Positions 8,909 to 16,787 of a DNA stretch of 64,000 bases are shown piece by piece. Where the stretch lies: contig JBBDRB010000077.1 in assembly GCA_040905685.1 (NCBI GenBank), forward strand, positions 37,080 through 101,079, given 5' to 3'. The position numbers and the translations under genes are program-made. The notes beneath the pieces were generated by a model. The model saw only the letters and a program-made list of their open reading frames with translations, had not been told where the DNA came from and made no database searches. Origin of the DNA: JBBDMU01 sp040905685. Lineage in GTDB: Bacteria > Bacteroidota > Rhodothermia > Balneolales > Natronogracilivirgulaceae. Every line of letters begins with the position of its first letter. The first letter of the stretch is position 1.

Positions 8909-10190
8909 CACCAATCATAAATCAGCGCCCGTAAGTTTTAAGAAAGCCGTTCTAAACGGCCTTGCCGGAGACGGCGGTCTTTTTATGCCGGAAACGTTGC
9001 CTGAAATGAGCGGCGACTTTCTGGACGGCCTGTATGGCCGAACCCTGGCGGAAATTGCCTGTGATGTATTCAGGACCCTGCTCAGGGATGAATTCCCGGA
9101 AGGGGAGCTGCAAAAGATCGTTGAGGAGGTGTTTACCTTCGATGCCCCCCTGGTTAAACTCAACGACAGACTTCATGTGCTTGAGCTTTTCCACGGACCC
9201 ACACTGGCGTTCAAGGATTTTGGCGCACGGACCATGGCCGCCATAATGGCCCGTTATGCGGGGCAATCCACCGGAGACATAAGCATACTGACCGCTACAT
9301 CCGGGGATACGGGTGCGGCCGTGGGGCAGGGTTTCTCCGGTGCAGAGGGAATACGCGTCTATGTACTCTATCCGAAAGGAAAGGTAAGTGAACTGCAGGA
9401 AAAGCAGTTTACCACATTAGGCGGCAATATTACGGCCCTGGAGGTCGAGGGCAATTTTGATGATTGCCAGCGCATGGTTAAAGCCGCCTTTGCCGATCCC
9501 GAACTCAGCCGGAGGCTCAACCTGACGACGGCCAATTCCATAAACATCGCAAGGCTATTGCCTCAGATGATCTATTATATGTACGCCGTGGCACAGCTCG
9601 ACCGAGGGCATAAACCGGTCGTTTTTTCGGTGCCCAGCGGCAATTTCGGTAATCTGACGGCCGGACTCATGGCCTTTAAGATGGGCCTGCCGGTCAGGCG
9701 GTTTATAGCCGCAACCAACCAGAATAATAGTGTGCCCCGGTATCTGGCCGGTGAAAACTTTGTGGCGGTCCCTTCCCTGGAGAGCATTTCCAATGCCATG
9801 GATGTAGGCAATCCAAGTAATTTCGCCCGTATGCTGGAATTATTTGAGGGCCAAAAGACTTCCCTGCAGGCCGTCGTCTCCGGAGCATATTATTCAGACG
9901 AGGAAACCAGAAGCGCCATCAGGGAGGCTTACGATAGGTTTGGCTATACCTTTGATCCTCATGGAGCCGTGGCTTTTGCCGGTTACCGGGACTGGCGCGA
10001 AGGGGGAAGCCTCCAATCCGAAGGCATTGTGCTGGCTACGGCTCATCCTGCAAAATTTCCGGCAACGGTAGAGCAGGTTACCGGCCACGATATTCCGGTG
10101 CCGGAACAATTATCCGGATTGTCCCAAAAGAAAAAACTCGCTGTCCCGTTAAAAAATAATTATGAGGCCCTCCGGGCCTGTTTATCGTAG
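8895..10190 (+). CDS. thrC: Threonine synthase
   Basis: This PLP enzyme converts O-phosphohomoserine to threonine. The chosen ATG at 8895 gives 431 residues and the conserved N-terminus MRLFSTNHKSAPVSFKKAV; the frame is open further upstream but that part overlaps thrB and is not conserved. A purine-rich ribosome site (AAGGAGCAGAGG, 8877-8888) supports this start. The PLP lysine is Lys107 in GPTLAFKDFG, and the phosphate-binding loop is SGDTGAA. The start lies inside thrB, giving a 14-base overlap. A GC-rich six-base-pair hairpin (10165-10179) sits in the last codons. Confidence 0.95.
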   Translation: MRLFSTNHKSAPVSFKKAVLNGLAGDGGLFMPETLPEMSGDFLDGLYGRTLAEIACDVFRTLLRDEFPEGELQKIVEEVFTFDAPLVKLNDRLHVLELFHGPTLAFKDFGARTMAAIMARYAGQSTGDISILTATSGDTGAAVGQGFSGAEGIRVYVLYPKGKVSELQEKQFTTLGGNITALEVEGNFDDCQRMVKAAFADPELSRRLNLTTANSINIARLLPQMIYYMYAVAQLDRGHKPVVFSVPSGNFGNLTAGLMAFKMGLPVRRFIAATNQNNSVPRYLAGENFVAVPSLESISNAMDVGNPSNFARMLELFEGQKTSLQAVVSGAYYSDEETRSAIREAYDRFGYTFDPHGAVAFAGYRDWREGGSLQSEGIVLATAHPAKFPATVEQVTGHDIPVPEQLSGLSQKKKLAVPLKNNYEALRACLS

Positions 10191-10225
10191 TCTTTTAAAC
10201 AGCATTTAGTCGTATCTTTAAAATT

Positions 10226-11338
10226 ATGAGTAAAAAAGGAAAAGTACTGGTTGCCATGAGCGGCGGCGTTGATTCGTCGGTAGCTGCCGTTATGCTGAAG
10301 GAACAAGGCTATGAAGTCATTGGGATCACCATGAAAACCTGGGACTATTCCAGCAGCGGCGGCAACTCTAAGAAAGAAACGGGTTGCTGTACGCTTGAAT
10401 CCATGAACGATGCACGGCAGATAGCCTATAAATATGATTTCAAGCATTTTATCATTGATATTCGCGAAGAATTCGGCGATTGGGTAATCGACCGCTTCGT
10501 GGAAGAGTATCTTGCCGGACGCACGCCGAATCCCTGCGTTTTGTGCAATACCCATATTAAATGGGCGGCCATGCTAAAAAGGGCCGATAATCTGGGCTGT
10601 GATTTCATTGCCACCGGCCATTATGCCAATCTGCGTGAAGAAAATAGCCGGTTTGTGATCTCCCGCGGCAAAGACCGCAAGAAAGATCAGTCATATGCCT
10701 TGTGGGGAGTTAACCAAAAACATCTCGGACGGACGATATTCCCTTTGGGAAATTATGAAAAATCGGAGATCCGCCAGTTTGCACAAGATTACGGTCTGTT
10801 AAATGTGGCCAATAAAAAAGATTCATATGAGATCTGTTTTGTGCCGGATAATAACTACCGGCGTTTTTTAAAGGACAAGGTTGAAGGGCTGGAAGAAAAA
10901 GTGGAAGGCGGCTTGTTCGTCGACAAGAACGGCCATATTGTGGGAAAGCATAAAGGGTATCCTTTCTATACGATTGGGCAGCGCCGTGGCTTGCATTTGC
11001 CTATGGGTAAACCGGTCTATGTTACCGATATAAATCCTGAAACCAATGTGATCACCATCGGGGAAGAGGAAGACCTTATAAATAGCCGCTGTTCGGCAAA
11101 AAACATCACCTTTGGCAAATATGGCGGACTTCCTGAGGCCGAAATGCCCGTTACCGGCGCTATCCGCTATAACGATGAGGGGGAAGCAGGCTTTGTAACC
11201 AAAACCGGGGAGGATGAACTTACGATCCGCTTTCCGGGAGGACGAAACTCTATTGCCCCGGGACAGGCTTTGGTCTGTTATGAGGGCGATGATGTGGTTG
11301 CCGGAGGGTGGATCCACAAGGTTCTGGTGGATCTGTGA
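10226..11338 (+). CDS. mnmA: tRNA-specific 2-thiouridylase MnmA
   Basis: MnmA adenylates and thiolates U34 of tRNA-Lys, -Glu and -Gln. The 370-residue protein has the PP-loop SGGVDSS (about 11-17), the catalytic cysteines Cys104 in NPCVLCN and Cys204 in ICFVPD, the conserved QRRGL segment and the C-terminal beta barrel that binds the acceptor stem. All key residues are present. It starts 35 bases after thrC but has a different function; it may be read through from the threonine operon or have its own promoter. Confidence 0.95.
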   Translation: MSKKGKVLVAMSGGVDSSVAAVMLKEQGYEVIGITMKTWDYSSSGGNSKKETGCCTLESMNDARQIAYKYDFKHFIIDIREEFGDWVIDRFVEEYLAGRTPNPCVLCNTHIKWAAMLKRADNLGCDFIATGHYANLREENSRFVISRGKDRKKDQSYALWGVNQKHLGRTIFPLGNYEKSEIRQFAQDYGLLNVANKKDSYEICFVPDNNYRRFLKDKVEGLEEKVEGGLFVDKNGHIVGKHKGYPFYTIGQRRGLHLPMGKPVYVTDINPETNVITIGEEEDLINSRCSAKNITFGKYGGLPEAEMPVTGAIRYNDEGEAGFVTKTGEDELTIRFPGGRNSIAPGQALVCYEGDDVVAGGWIHKVLVDL

Positions 11339-11416
11339 AGTTTTTGTGAAAGTCATGTCATAAACAGGTTAACCCGGCGTTTACCAGAGTATGTTCTCCT
11401 TTAATATATTTTAATT

Positions 11417-12193
11417 ATGATAATGCCCTATTTCCCCAGGCTTCTGTCGGGATTACTCATCCTGGCATTCACCGGAATTGCGCCGGCTCATGCCCAGTTT
11501 GAAGGCACCCTGGAAATCAACCGGTACAGCGTTACCCAAAGCGGTGAGCAAAACCTGGAAAACAGTTATAAACTAAGCCTGAGCCCGGATCACATCCTGT
11601 TATCGGGGGCTGAAAACGCAAAAACACTGGATCTGATGGGTGCCATTGATGCGCACAGCATCATTATTCGTCAGCAAAAGGAGGATTTTGTTTTTCTTGG
11701 CAACCGGTCCGAGGCGGTGGTTCTGAAAAAACAGGAATTGCTGTCTATGGTTAAGCTGATGGAAAATATGCAGGGCATGAATCAGGGCGGCCAGGCTCAG
11801 CAAAAAGAGGAAATGGACAGAGAGTTCGAACCCACTTCAGAACGGCGGCGGATCAATGACTATCAGGCTCAAAAGTGGATTATGCGCAGTAAAGAGTCCA
11901 GTGAGGTATACCATGTCTGGCTCACGGAAGAGCTGGCGATCAACTGGGGAATGTTAAGTGAATCCTGGCTCACAGACCTGACCTTATTTTCCGACCTGCC
12001 TTTTACCGAATGGGTTGGTGATGGAAAAACACCGGTCCTGGTCGAGCGCTTTGTTAACGGGCAGCTTTCCGACAAAATAAGTCTGGAGGCCGTCCGGAAA
12101 AGAAACCTGTCGGAAAATCATTTCAACATCCCGGCCGGTACGGAAATGGTCAACTTCCAGCAGCTTCTCCTGAAAAGAATGAGCGGAAGATAG
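11417..12193 (+). CDS. Exported protein of unknown function, DUF4412-like
   Basis: This is a 258-residue secreted protein with a signal peptide (about 1-26, ending APAHAQ). The mature part begins FEGTLEINRYSV, a pattern seen in DUF4412-type periplasmic proteins that form an open beta sandwich. It has a Gln/Met-rich loop (about 118-135) and no recognisable catalytic motif. An alternative ATG lies two codons further in. It ends seven bases before the stop of the convergently transcribed permease gene, so the two transcripts must overlap. The function is unknown. Confidence 0.6.
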   Translation: MIMPYFPRLLSGLLILAFTGIAPAHAQFEGTLEINRYSVTQSGEQNLENSYKLSLSPDHILLSGAENAKTLDLMGAIDAHSIIIRQQKEDFVFLGNRSEAVVLKKQELLSMVKLMENMQGMNQGGQAQQKEEMDREFEPTSERRRINDYQAQKWIMRSKESSEVYHVWLTEELAINWGMLSESWLTDLTLFSDLPFTEWVGDGKTPVLVERFVNGQLSDKISLEAVRKRNLSENHFNIPAGTEMVNFQQLLLKRMSGR

Positions 12194-12199
12194 GGCGGC

Positions 12200-14722
12200 C
12201 TACTCCCTTAAAATATTCAGGCCCGGTCGGTTATACACGCCCCGGCTGTTGGCCAGACCGGTTAATACCGTGAGCAGAGTGACCACGACAAGCGTAACGG
12301 CAACCGGGGTGAAGTCGGGGACGAATGCGATCTCAAAAATAAAAAACGCCAGCATCCAGGTGGCAATCAGCGACAGGATGAGTCCGGTGGCAGCGGACAG
12401 CACACCGAGGAACAGGTATTCGATGACCATGATTTTTAATACCTGTTTTCTGGAGGCGCCTATGGTTTTCAGCAGGACGCTTTCCTTAATTCGCTGGAAC
12501 CTGCTGGTCATGACCGCCCCGGTTAACACGATCAGGCCGGTTATAATGCTGAATAAAGCCATGAAGCGGATGATATAGCTTGCCCGGTTTAAAATATCAT
12601 CGATTGTAGCCAAAATCAGATCCAGGTCAATGACCGAAACGTTAGGGTAATTCTGAACGATGGCCGTTTGCATGGCATCCTTTGTTTCCGTCTCCTCGGT
12701 ACGGGTAACCAGAACATGAAATTTCGGAGCCGCCTCCAGGACCCCGCGGGGAAAAACGAATATGAAGTTTGGCTGCACCTGCTGCCAGTTCACTTCCCGG
12801 AAACTGCCGACTTTACCCGAAATGGGGAAACCCTGAACGTTGAATTCGATTTCATCCCCGATATTAAGTTCCAGCGTTTCGGCCACCCCCTGTTCTACGG
12901 AAATGGGTATGTCGCCGTCTTCCTCCTCATAGCTTCCGGTCCAGCTTCCCCCGACAATCTTCTCGCCCGGTGAAAGGGTATCGCGGTAGGTAGAGCGCAT
13001 TTCACGGGAATATATCCAGCCGGGGATCCTGCGTTCTTCAGAATCGCGGAGGGATTCCAGGGTACGGCCTTCAATTTTTGAAAGCCTCATCGTCACGATG
13101 GGCACCTGCTGTATGACCGGAGACCCGAAAGAACGGACCGTTTCGCCAATGCCTTCCAGCTGATCGTCCTGAATATCGAACAGAATCACATTGGCCTGAT
13201 TCTCGCCGCGGCTGAGCTCAACCTGGTCCAGCAGCAGGTTTTGGATAAGGAAGAGCGTCGAGATCAGAAAAGCCCCCAGGCCAATGGAAAGCACCATGGT
13301 CACCGTCTGGTTATTGGGCCGGTACAAATTAGCCAGTCCCTGCCGCCATACATAGGTCCAGCTTTTGGGGAAATAGGTTCTCAGGCTCATCACCATGAGC
13401 CAGGCGCTCAGCCTGAGCAAACCAAAGGCTGCGAAAATACCCGCTGCAAATCCCAGTCCATCGCTCCAGTCTCCGGTCTGGTGAACGGAAAATGCAAGGA
13501 TGCCTGCGGCAATCAGGCCATAGGTTAAAAGCTGGAGGGAGCCATATTTATGCAGGCCGGAAGGCTCGTAGGCACTTCTAAGGGTAAGAAGAGGGGAAAT
13601 GCTGCGGATGGACAGCAGGGGAGACAGGGTGAACAGCAAAGCGACGCCTGTGCCTAGCAGCAGGCCCTGAAAAATGGCTGTGAAAGAAACGGAATACGAT
13701 ATTTCTACCGGCAGGAGATCCGAAAACAGGGCCGGCAAAAGGAACTGAATGCCCACCCCGAGAAGACAGCCCAGTATCGATCCCAGCAGTCCCAAAAAGA
13801 AGACCTGAGTCAGGTAGATCCCAAACGTCTGCTGTATCCGGGCCCCGACGCAATGCAGTATGGCAATGGTGGTTATCCGCTGCCTTATGTAAACGTGAAT
13901 GGAGCTTGCAACGCCAATGCCACCGAGCAGCAAGGCAATGAAGCCCACCAGGTTCATGAAACTGGTCAGGTTGGAAAAAGTCCTGTCCAGCCCTTCCTTG
14001 CGTTCTTCCACCGTATCAAATGAGGCCCGGTTGTTGTCCAGTACGGGTTCGATGCTTTTGGTCAGCTGATCGATGTCGGCATGCCTGTCTTCAAGTGCAA
14101 TGTAGACATTATACCAGACCTGGCTGCCGCGATGCAACAGGTTTGTATTTTCTGCAGCTGAAAAGGGAATGAATACCGTTGGTCCGATTAAACCGGCTGT
14201 AATGGATTCCCCGGGTATGTTGATAATTTCTCCGGCGATGGGAAACGTGGTTTCGCCGATCCGGATTTCATCCTCCACGGTTAAGCCAAAACGCCTCATC
14301 AGGCTTTGGTCAACGAGTGCTCCGTTTGCAGCCCGGAAATCTGAGGCGGCGCTGGCCGGACGAGTTTCCAGTATTCCGTAGAAGGGAAAGCCTTCTTCTA
14401 TGGCCCTGACCCGCACGAGGCGGGTATCCTGGGTTTTGGGAAACATAACCATGGAACTGAAAAGGGTCTCCCGGCTTTGGCTGCCGCCAATCGAATCGAT
14501 GAGCGCTTCCACGCGGTCGTTGAACGGCATTCTCCCTTCCACGACAAGATCGGCGCCCAGCAGGCTTTTTGCCTGTTCATCCATGGCCTCTTCCAGGTTA
14601 CTGCCGAAGGAGTTGATGGCCACCAGGGCGGCGACCCCAAAAACGATGCAGGATAAAAATAAAACAAGCCGTTTTTTACTGCCCCGGCTCTCCCGCCAGG
14701 CCATTTTTAAAATCCAGTTCAT
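12200..14722 (-). CDS. ABC transporter permease, YbbP/FtsX-LolC family
   Basis: This 840-residue inner-membrane protein has an N-terminal helix, a large periplasmic MacB-like domain, a group of three helices near 255-380, two central helices, a second periplasmic domain (about 490-690) and a final set of three helices (about 715-830). Duplicated FtsX domains of this type mark the YbbP family. It starts ten bases after its ATPase gene, and beyond that lies a divergent GDSL esterase. The same trio (tesA, ybbA, ybbP) occurs in Enterobacteria. Such transporters move lipids or couple to periplasmic hydrolysis; the true substrate is not known. Confidence 0.85.
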   Translation of the reverse strand: MNWILKMAWRESRGSKKRLVLFLSCIVFGVAALVAINSFGSNLEEAMDEQAKSLLGADLVVEGRMPFNDRVEALIDSIGGSQSRETLFSSMVMFPKTQDTRLVRVRAIEEGFPFYGILETRPASAASDFRAANGALVDQSLMRRFGLTVEDEIRIGETTFPIAGEIINIPGESITAGLIGPTVFIPFSAAENTNLLHRGSQVWYNVYIALEDRHADIDQLTKSIEPVLDNNRASFDTVEERKEGLDRTFSNLTSFMNLVGFIALLLGGIGVASSIHVYIRQRITTIAILHCVGARIQQTFGIYLTQVFFLGLLGSILGCLLGVGIQFLLPALFSDLLPVEISYSVSFTAIFQGLLLGTGVALLFTLSPLLSIRSISPLLTLRSAYEPSGLHKYGSLQLLTYGLIAAGILAFSVHQTGDWSDGLGFAAGIFAAFGLLRLSAWLMVMSLRTYFPKSWTYVWRQGLANLYRPNNQTVTMVLSIGLGAFLISTLFLIQNLLLDQVELSRGENQANVILFDIQDDQLEGIGETVRSFGSPVIQQVPIVTMRLSKIEGRTLESLRDSEERRIPGWIYSREMRSTYRDTLSPGEKIVGGSWTGSYEEEDGDIPISVEQGVAETLELNIGDEIEFNVQGFPISGKVGSFREVNWQQVQPNFIFVFPRGVLEAAPKFHVLVTRTEETETKDAMQTAIVQNYPNVSVIDLDLILATIDDILNRASYIIRFMALFSIITGLIVLTGAVMTSRFQRIKESVLLKTIGASRKQVLKIMVIEYLFLGVLSAATGLILSLIATWMLAFFIFEIAFVPDFTPVAVTLVVVTLLTVLTGLANSRGVYNRPGLNILRE

Positions 14723-14731
14723 GGCAGGGTT

Positions 14732-15430
14732 TTAGTTGGTGATGTTGACTTCTTCGTCCGCTTCCACTCGTCCGCCTTTCAGGCGCAGTATACGGCTGGT
14801 TTTGCGGGCCAACTCAAGATTATGAGTTACCATGATGAGGGTTGTATTATGGGCGCTATTCAACTCGAAAATCAGGTCTGTGACTTTTTCCCCGGTCTCT
14901 CCATCCAGGTTTCCGGTGGGTTCATCACAAAACAAAATAGCCGGCCGGTTGATGAATGCCCGGGCCAAAGCCACTCTCTGCTGCTCGCCCCCGGAAAGTT
15001 GGGCGGGATAGTGATGAAGGCGACCGCCCAGTCCCACCCGGTCAAGCAACGAGGCGGCCAGACCGGACGCATTCCTGTTGCCGTTCAATTCAAGGGGTAC
15101 CATCACATTCTCCAGGGCGGAAAGCGTGGGAATAAGCTGAAAGGTTTGAAAAACGAATCCCACCGACTGATTCCTGACCGAGGCGCGCTCGTCTTCGTCA
15201 AGCCGCTCAAGTTCAACACCGTTTAAGGTCACCGTACCGCGTGTTGGACGGTCGAGTCCGGCGCACAGGCTTAGCAGGGTTGTTTTGCCACTCCCTGACG
15301 GACCCACAATGGAACAGGTTGACCCGGCGGCCACCGAAAAAGAAACATCATCCAGTACCGTTAAGTCGTGCTGTCCGCTTTTGTAAACCCTGGTAAGGTT
15401 TTGAACCTGGAGAATGGCCGGGTCGGACAT
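14732..15430 (-). CDS. ABC transporter ATP-binding protein, YbbA/LolD family
   Basis: This 232-residue ATPase has all the ABC motifs: Walker A GPSGSGKTT (about 40-48), Q-loop GFVFQTFQLIP, signature LSGGEQQR, Walker B ILFCDEPTG and the switch His in VTHNL. The closest family is MacB/LolD-like, as expected for a partner of an FtsX-type permease. Its stop is ten bases from the permease start, so they form one operon. The start ATG faces the divergent esterase gene across about 100 bases, a region that must hold both promoters. Confidence 0.92.
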   Translation of the reverse strand: MSDPAILQVQNLTRVYKSGQHDLTVLDDVSFSVAAGSTCSIVGPSGSGKTTLLSLCAGLDRPTRGTVTLNGVELERLDEDERASVRNQSVGFVFQTFQLIPTLSALENVMVPLELNGNRNASGLAASLLDRVGLGGRLHHYPAQLSGGEQQRVALARAFINRPAILFCDEPTGNLDGETGEKVTDLIFELNSAHNTTLIMVTHNLELARKTSRILRLKGGRVEADEEVNITN

Positions 15431-15530
15431 GAAGAAATAATTTAATGACTAAGGAGTTTAACATATACAATGCATCATCGTCATGCTGAGCCGCCGTGCA
15501 TTCCGGCATAAAGTCCTAAACGACAAATTT

Positions 15531-16145
15531 ATGAAAATAAGGTTCCATCTGCTGTTTTTTATTTTTGGCATCTGCCTGATGGGTCACACGACCGGCAGCC
15601 GGACTATCGTGTTCTTTGGCGACAGCCTAACGGCCGGCTACGGGATTAATGAAAATGAAGCCTACCCTGCACTGGTCCGCGAGAAGCTTCAGGAGGAAGG
15701 CAAAGATTACAACGTGATCAATGCCGGACTCAGCGGGGAAACGTCTGCTGGCGGACTCAGGCGGATCGACTGGTTGCTGAGAAGTCCCATCGATGTTTTC
15801 GTATTGGGACTGGGGGCCAATGACGGACTAAGAGGGCTGGATCTGGAAACGACCTATGATAATCTGCGGCAGATCATCGGCAGGGTGACGGATCACAATG
15901 CCGACGTTAGGATTGTAATCGCCGGAATGCAGGTGCCGCCCAACCTCGGTGACCCATACAGCCGTGAATTCAGGGAAATGTACACCCGGCTTGCAGATGA
16001 ATACGATGCCTTGCTTATTCCGTTTCTGCTGGAGGGCGTAGCCGGTGATCCCGAATTGAATATGCCCGACGGCATCCACCCCAATCCGGAGGGACATGAG
16101 ATTATTGCCGGTACGGTGTGGGAAAACCTGAAGCCGTTATTCTAA
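15531..16145 (+). CDS. GDSL-family arylesterase / lysophospholipase TesA-like
   Basis: This SGNH hydrolase would cleave esters or lysophospholipids in the periplasm. The ATG at 15531 gives 204 residues with a signal peptide (about 1-20); an in-frame ATG at 15483 would add 16 unconserved residues. The nucleophile is Ser32 in FFGDSLTAGYG, the oxyanion Asn is in GANDG, and the Asp/His pair is D180/H183 in DGIHPNPEGH. It is divergent from an ABC transporter of the YbbA/YbbP type, matching the enterobacterial tesA neighbourhood. Confidence 0.9.
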   Translation: MKIRFHLLFFIFGICLMGHTTGSRTIVFFGDSLTAGYGINENEAYPALVREKLQEEGKDYNVINAGLSGETSAGGLRRIDWLLRSPIDVFVLGLGANDGLRGLDLETTYDNLRQIIGRVTDHNADVRIVIAGMQVPPNLGDPYSREFREMYTRLADEYDALLIPFLLEGVAGDPELNMPDGIHPNPEGHEIIAGTVWENLKPLF

Positions 16146-16185
16146 CCAACGGGGGGAACGGTCTGAACTTTTTTACCTATTTTAA

Positions 16186-16227
16186 TGCAACATACTTGCG
16201 CCTGACTTTTGATGCAACTATATTGCA
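16186..16227 (+). promoter_or_regulatory. Two operator-like palindromes over a sigma70-like promoter
   Basis: TGCAA-N5-TTGCG (16186-16200) and TGCAA-N5-TTGCA (16213-16227) have centres 27 bases apart. A promoter can be read in the same stretch: -35 TTGCGC (16196-16201), a 17-base spacer and -10 TATATT (16219-16224). One palindrome therefore covers the -35 and the other the -10, as expected for repression. Genes downstream are a metal-binding-like lipoprotein and a ZnuD-like receptor, so a Fur-family regulator such as Zur is a reasonable candidate. The identity of the regulator is an inference. Confidence 0.55.
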
Positions 16228-16264
16228 GTTGAACATTCCATACAAACCGAAATAAAAAAATTCT

Positions 16265-16759
16265 ATGATAATCCGTTTGATCTCCGCTACTAAACTAATC
16301 AGTTTCCTGTTTCTGGCCTCCGCATTGGCACTTGCTTGTGATAATCCTGTTGACAATGACGATCACGATCATGCCGGGGCCGAGGGTTTCGTGCTGACCA
16401 GCAGTGGTGAGGAGGTTGTCAGGTATGAAAATGAACTATTTCTCTTTAATGAGGAAAGCGGGTTTGCTGTTGACGATCAGTTGCGTATTTTTGAAGCTGC
16501 ATCCGCGGAGTTTGAAATAGTCTTTCTTGACCATGATGGAGACCATTTTACTCCCGACGATGATTTGATGCTGGACTGGTTGATTGGCAATCAGGATATC
16601 GTCGATTTGCAGCATGCGGATGAAAATAAATGGAGTTTTCAGCTTAACGGGATCAGTGAAGGGGAAACAACGGTTACCTTTTATATAGTCCATGGTGAAC
16701 ACAATGATTTTACATCCTTACCCCTGCCCGTTCAGGTTGCCCAAAATGAAGAAAACTAA
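16265..16759 (+). CDS. Lipoprotein with His/Asp-rich N-terminus, probable metal-uptake accessory
   Basis: This 164-residue protein has a lipoprotein signal with the lipobox LALAC (Cys25). Just after the Cys comes DNDDHDHAG, a His/Asp cluster of the kind that binds zinc or other divalent metals. The rest is acidic and beta-rich with no motif I recognise; a second HGEHND cluster lies near the C-terminus. It is followed after 28 bases by a ZnuD-like TonB receptor and preceded by the paired palindromes. A role as a surface or periplasmic metal-capturing lipoprotein is inferred from composition and context. Confidence 0.6.
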   Translation: MIIRLISATKLISFLFLASALALACDNPVDNDDHDHAGAEGFVLTSSGEEVVRYENELFLFNEESGFAVDDQLRIFEAASAEFEIVFLDHDGDHFTPDDDLMLDWLIGNQDIVDLQHADENKWSFQLNGISEGETTVTFYIVHGEHNDFTSLPLPVQVAQNEEN

Positions 16760-16787
16760 TGCGGTGAATTGAACGGTTAAGTTGTTA

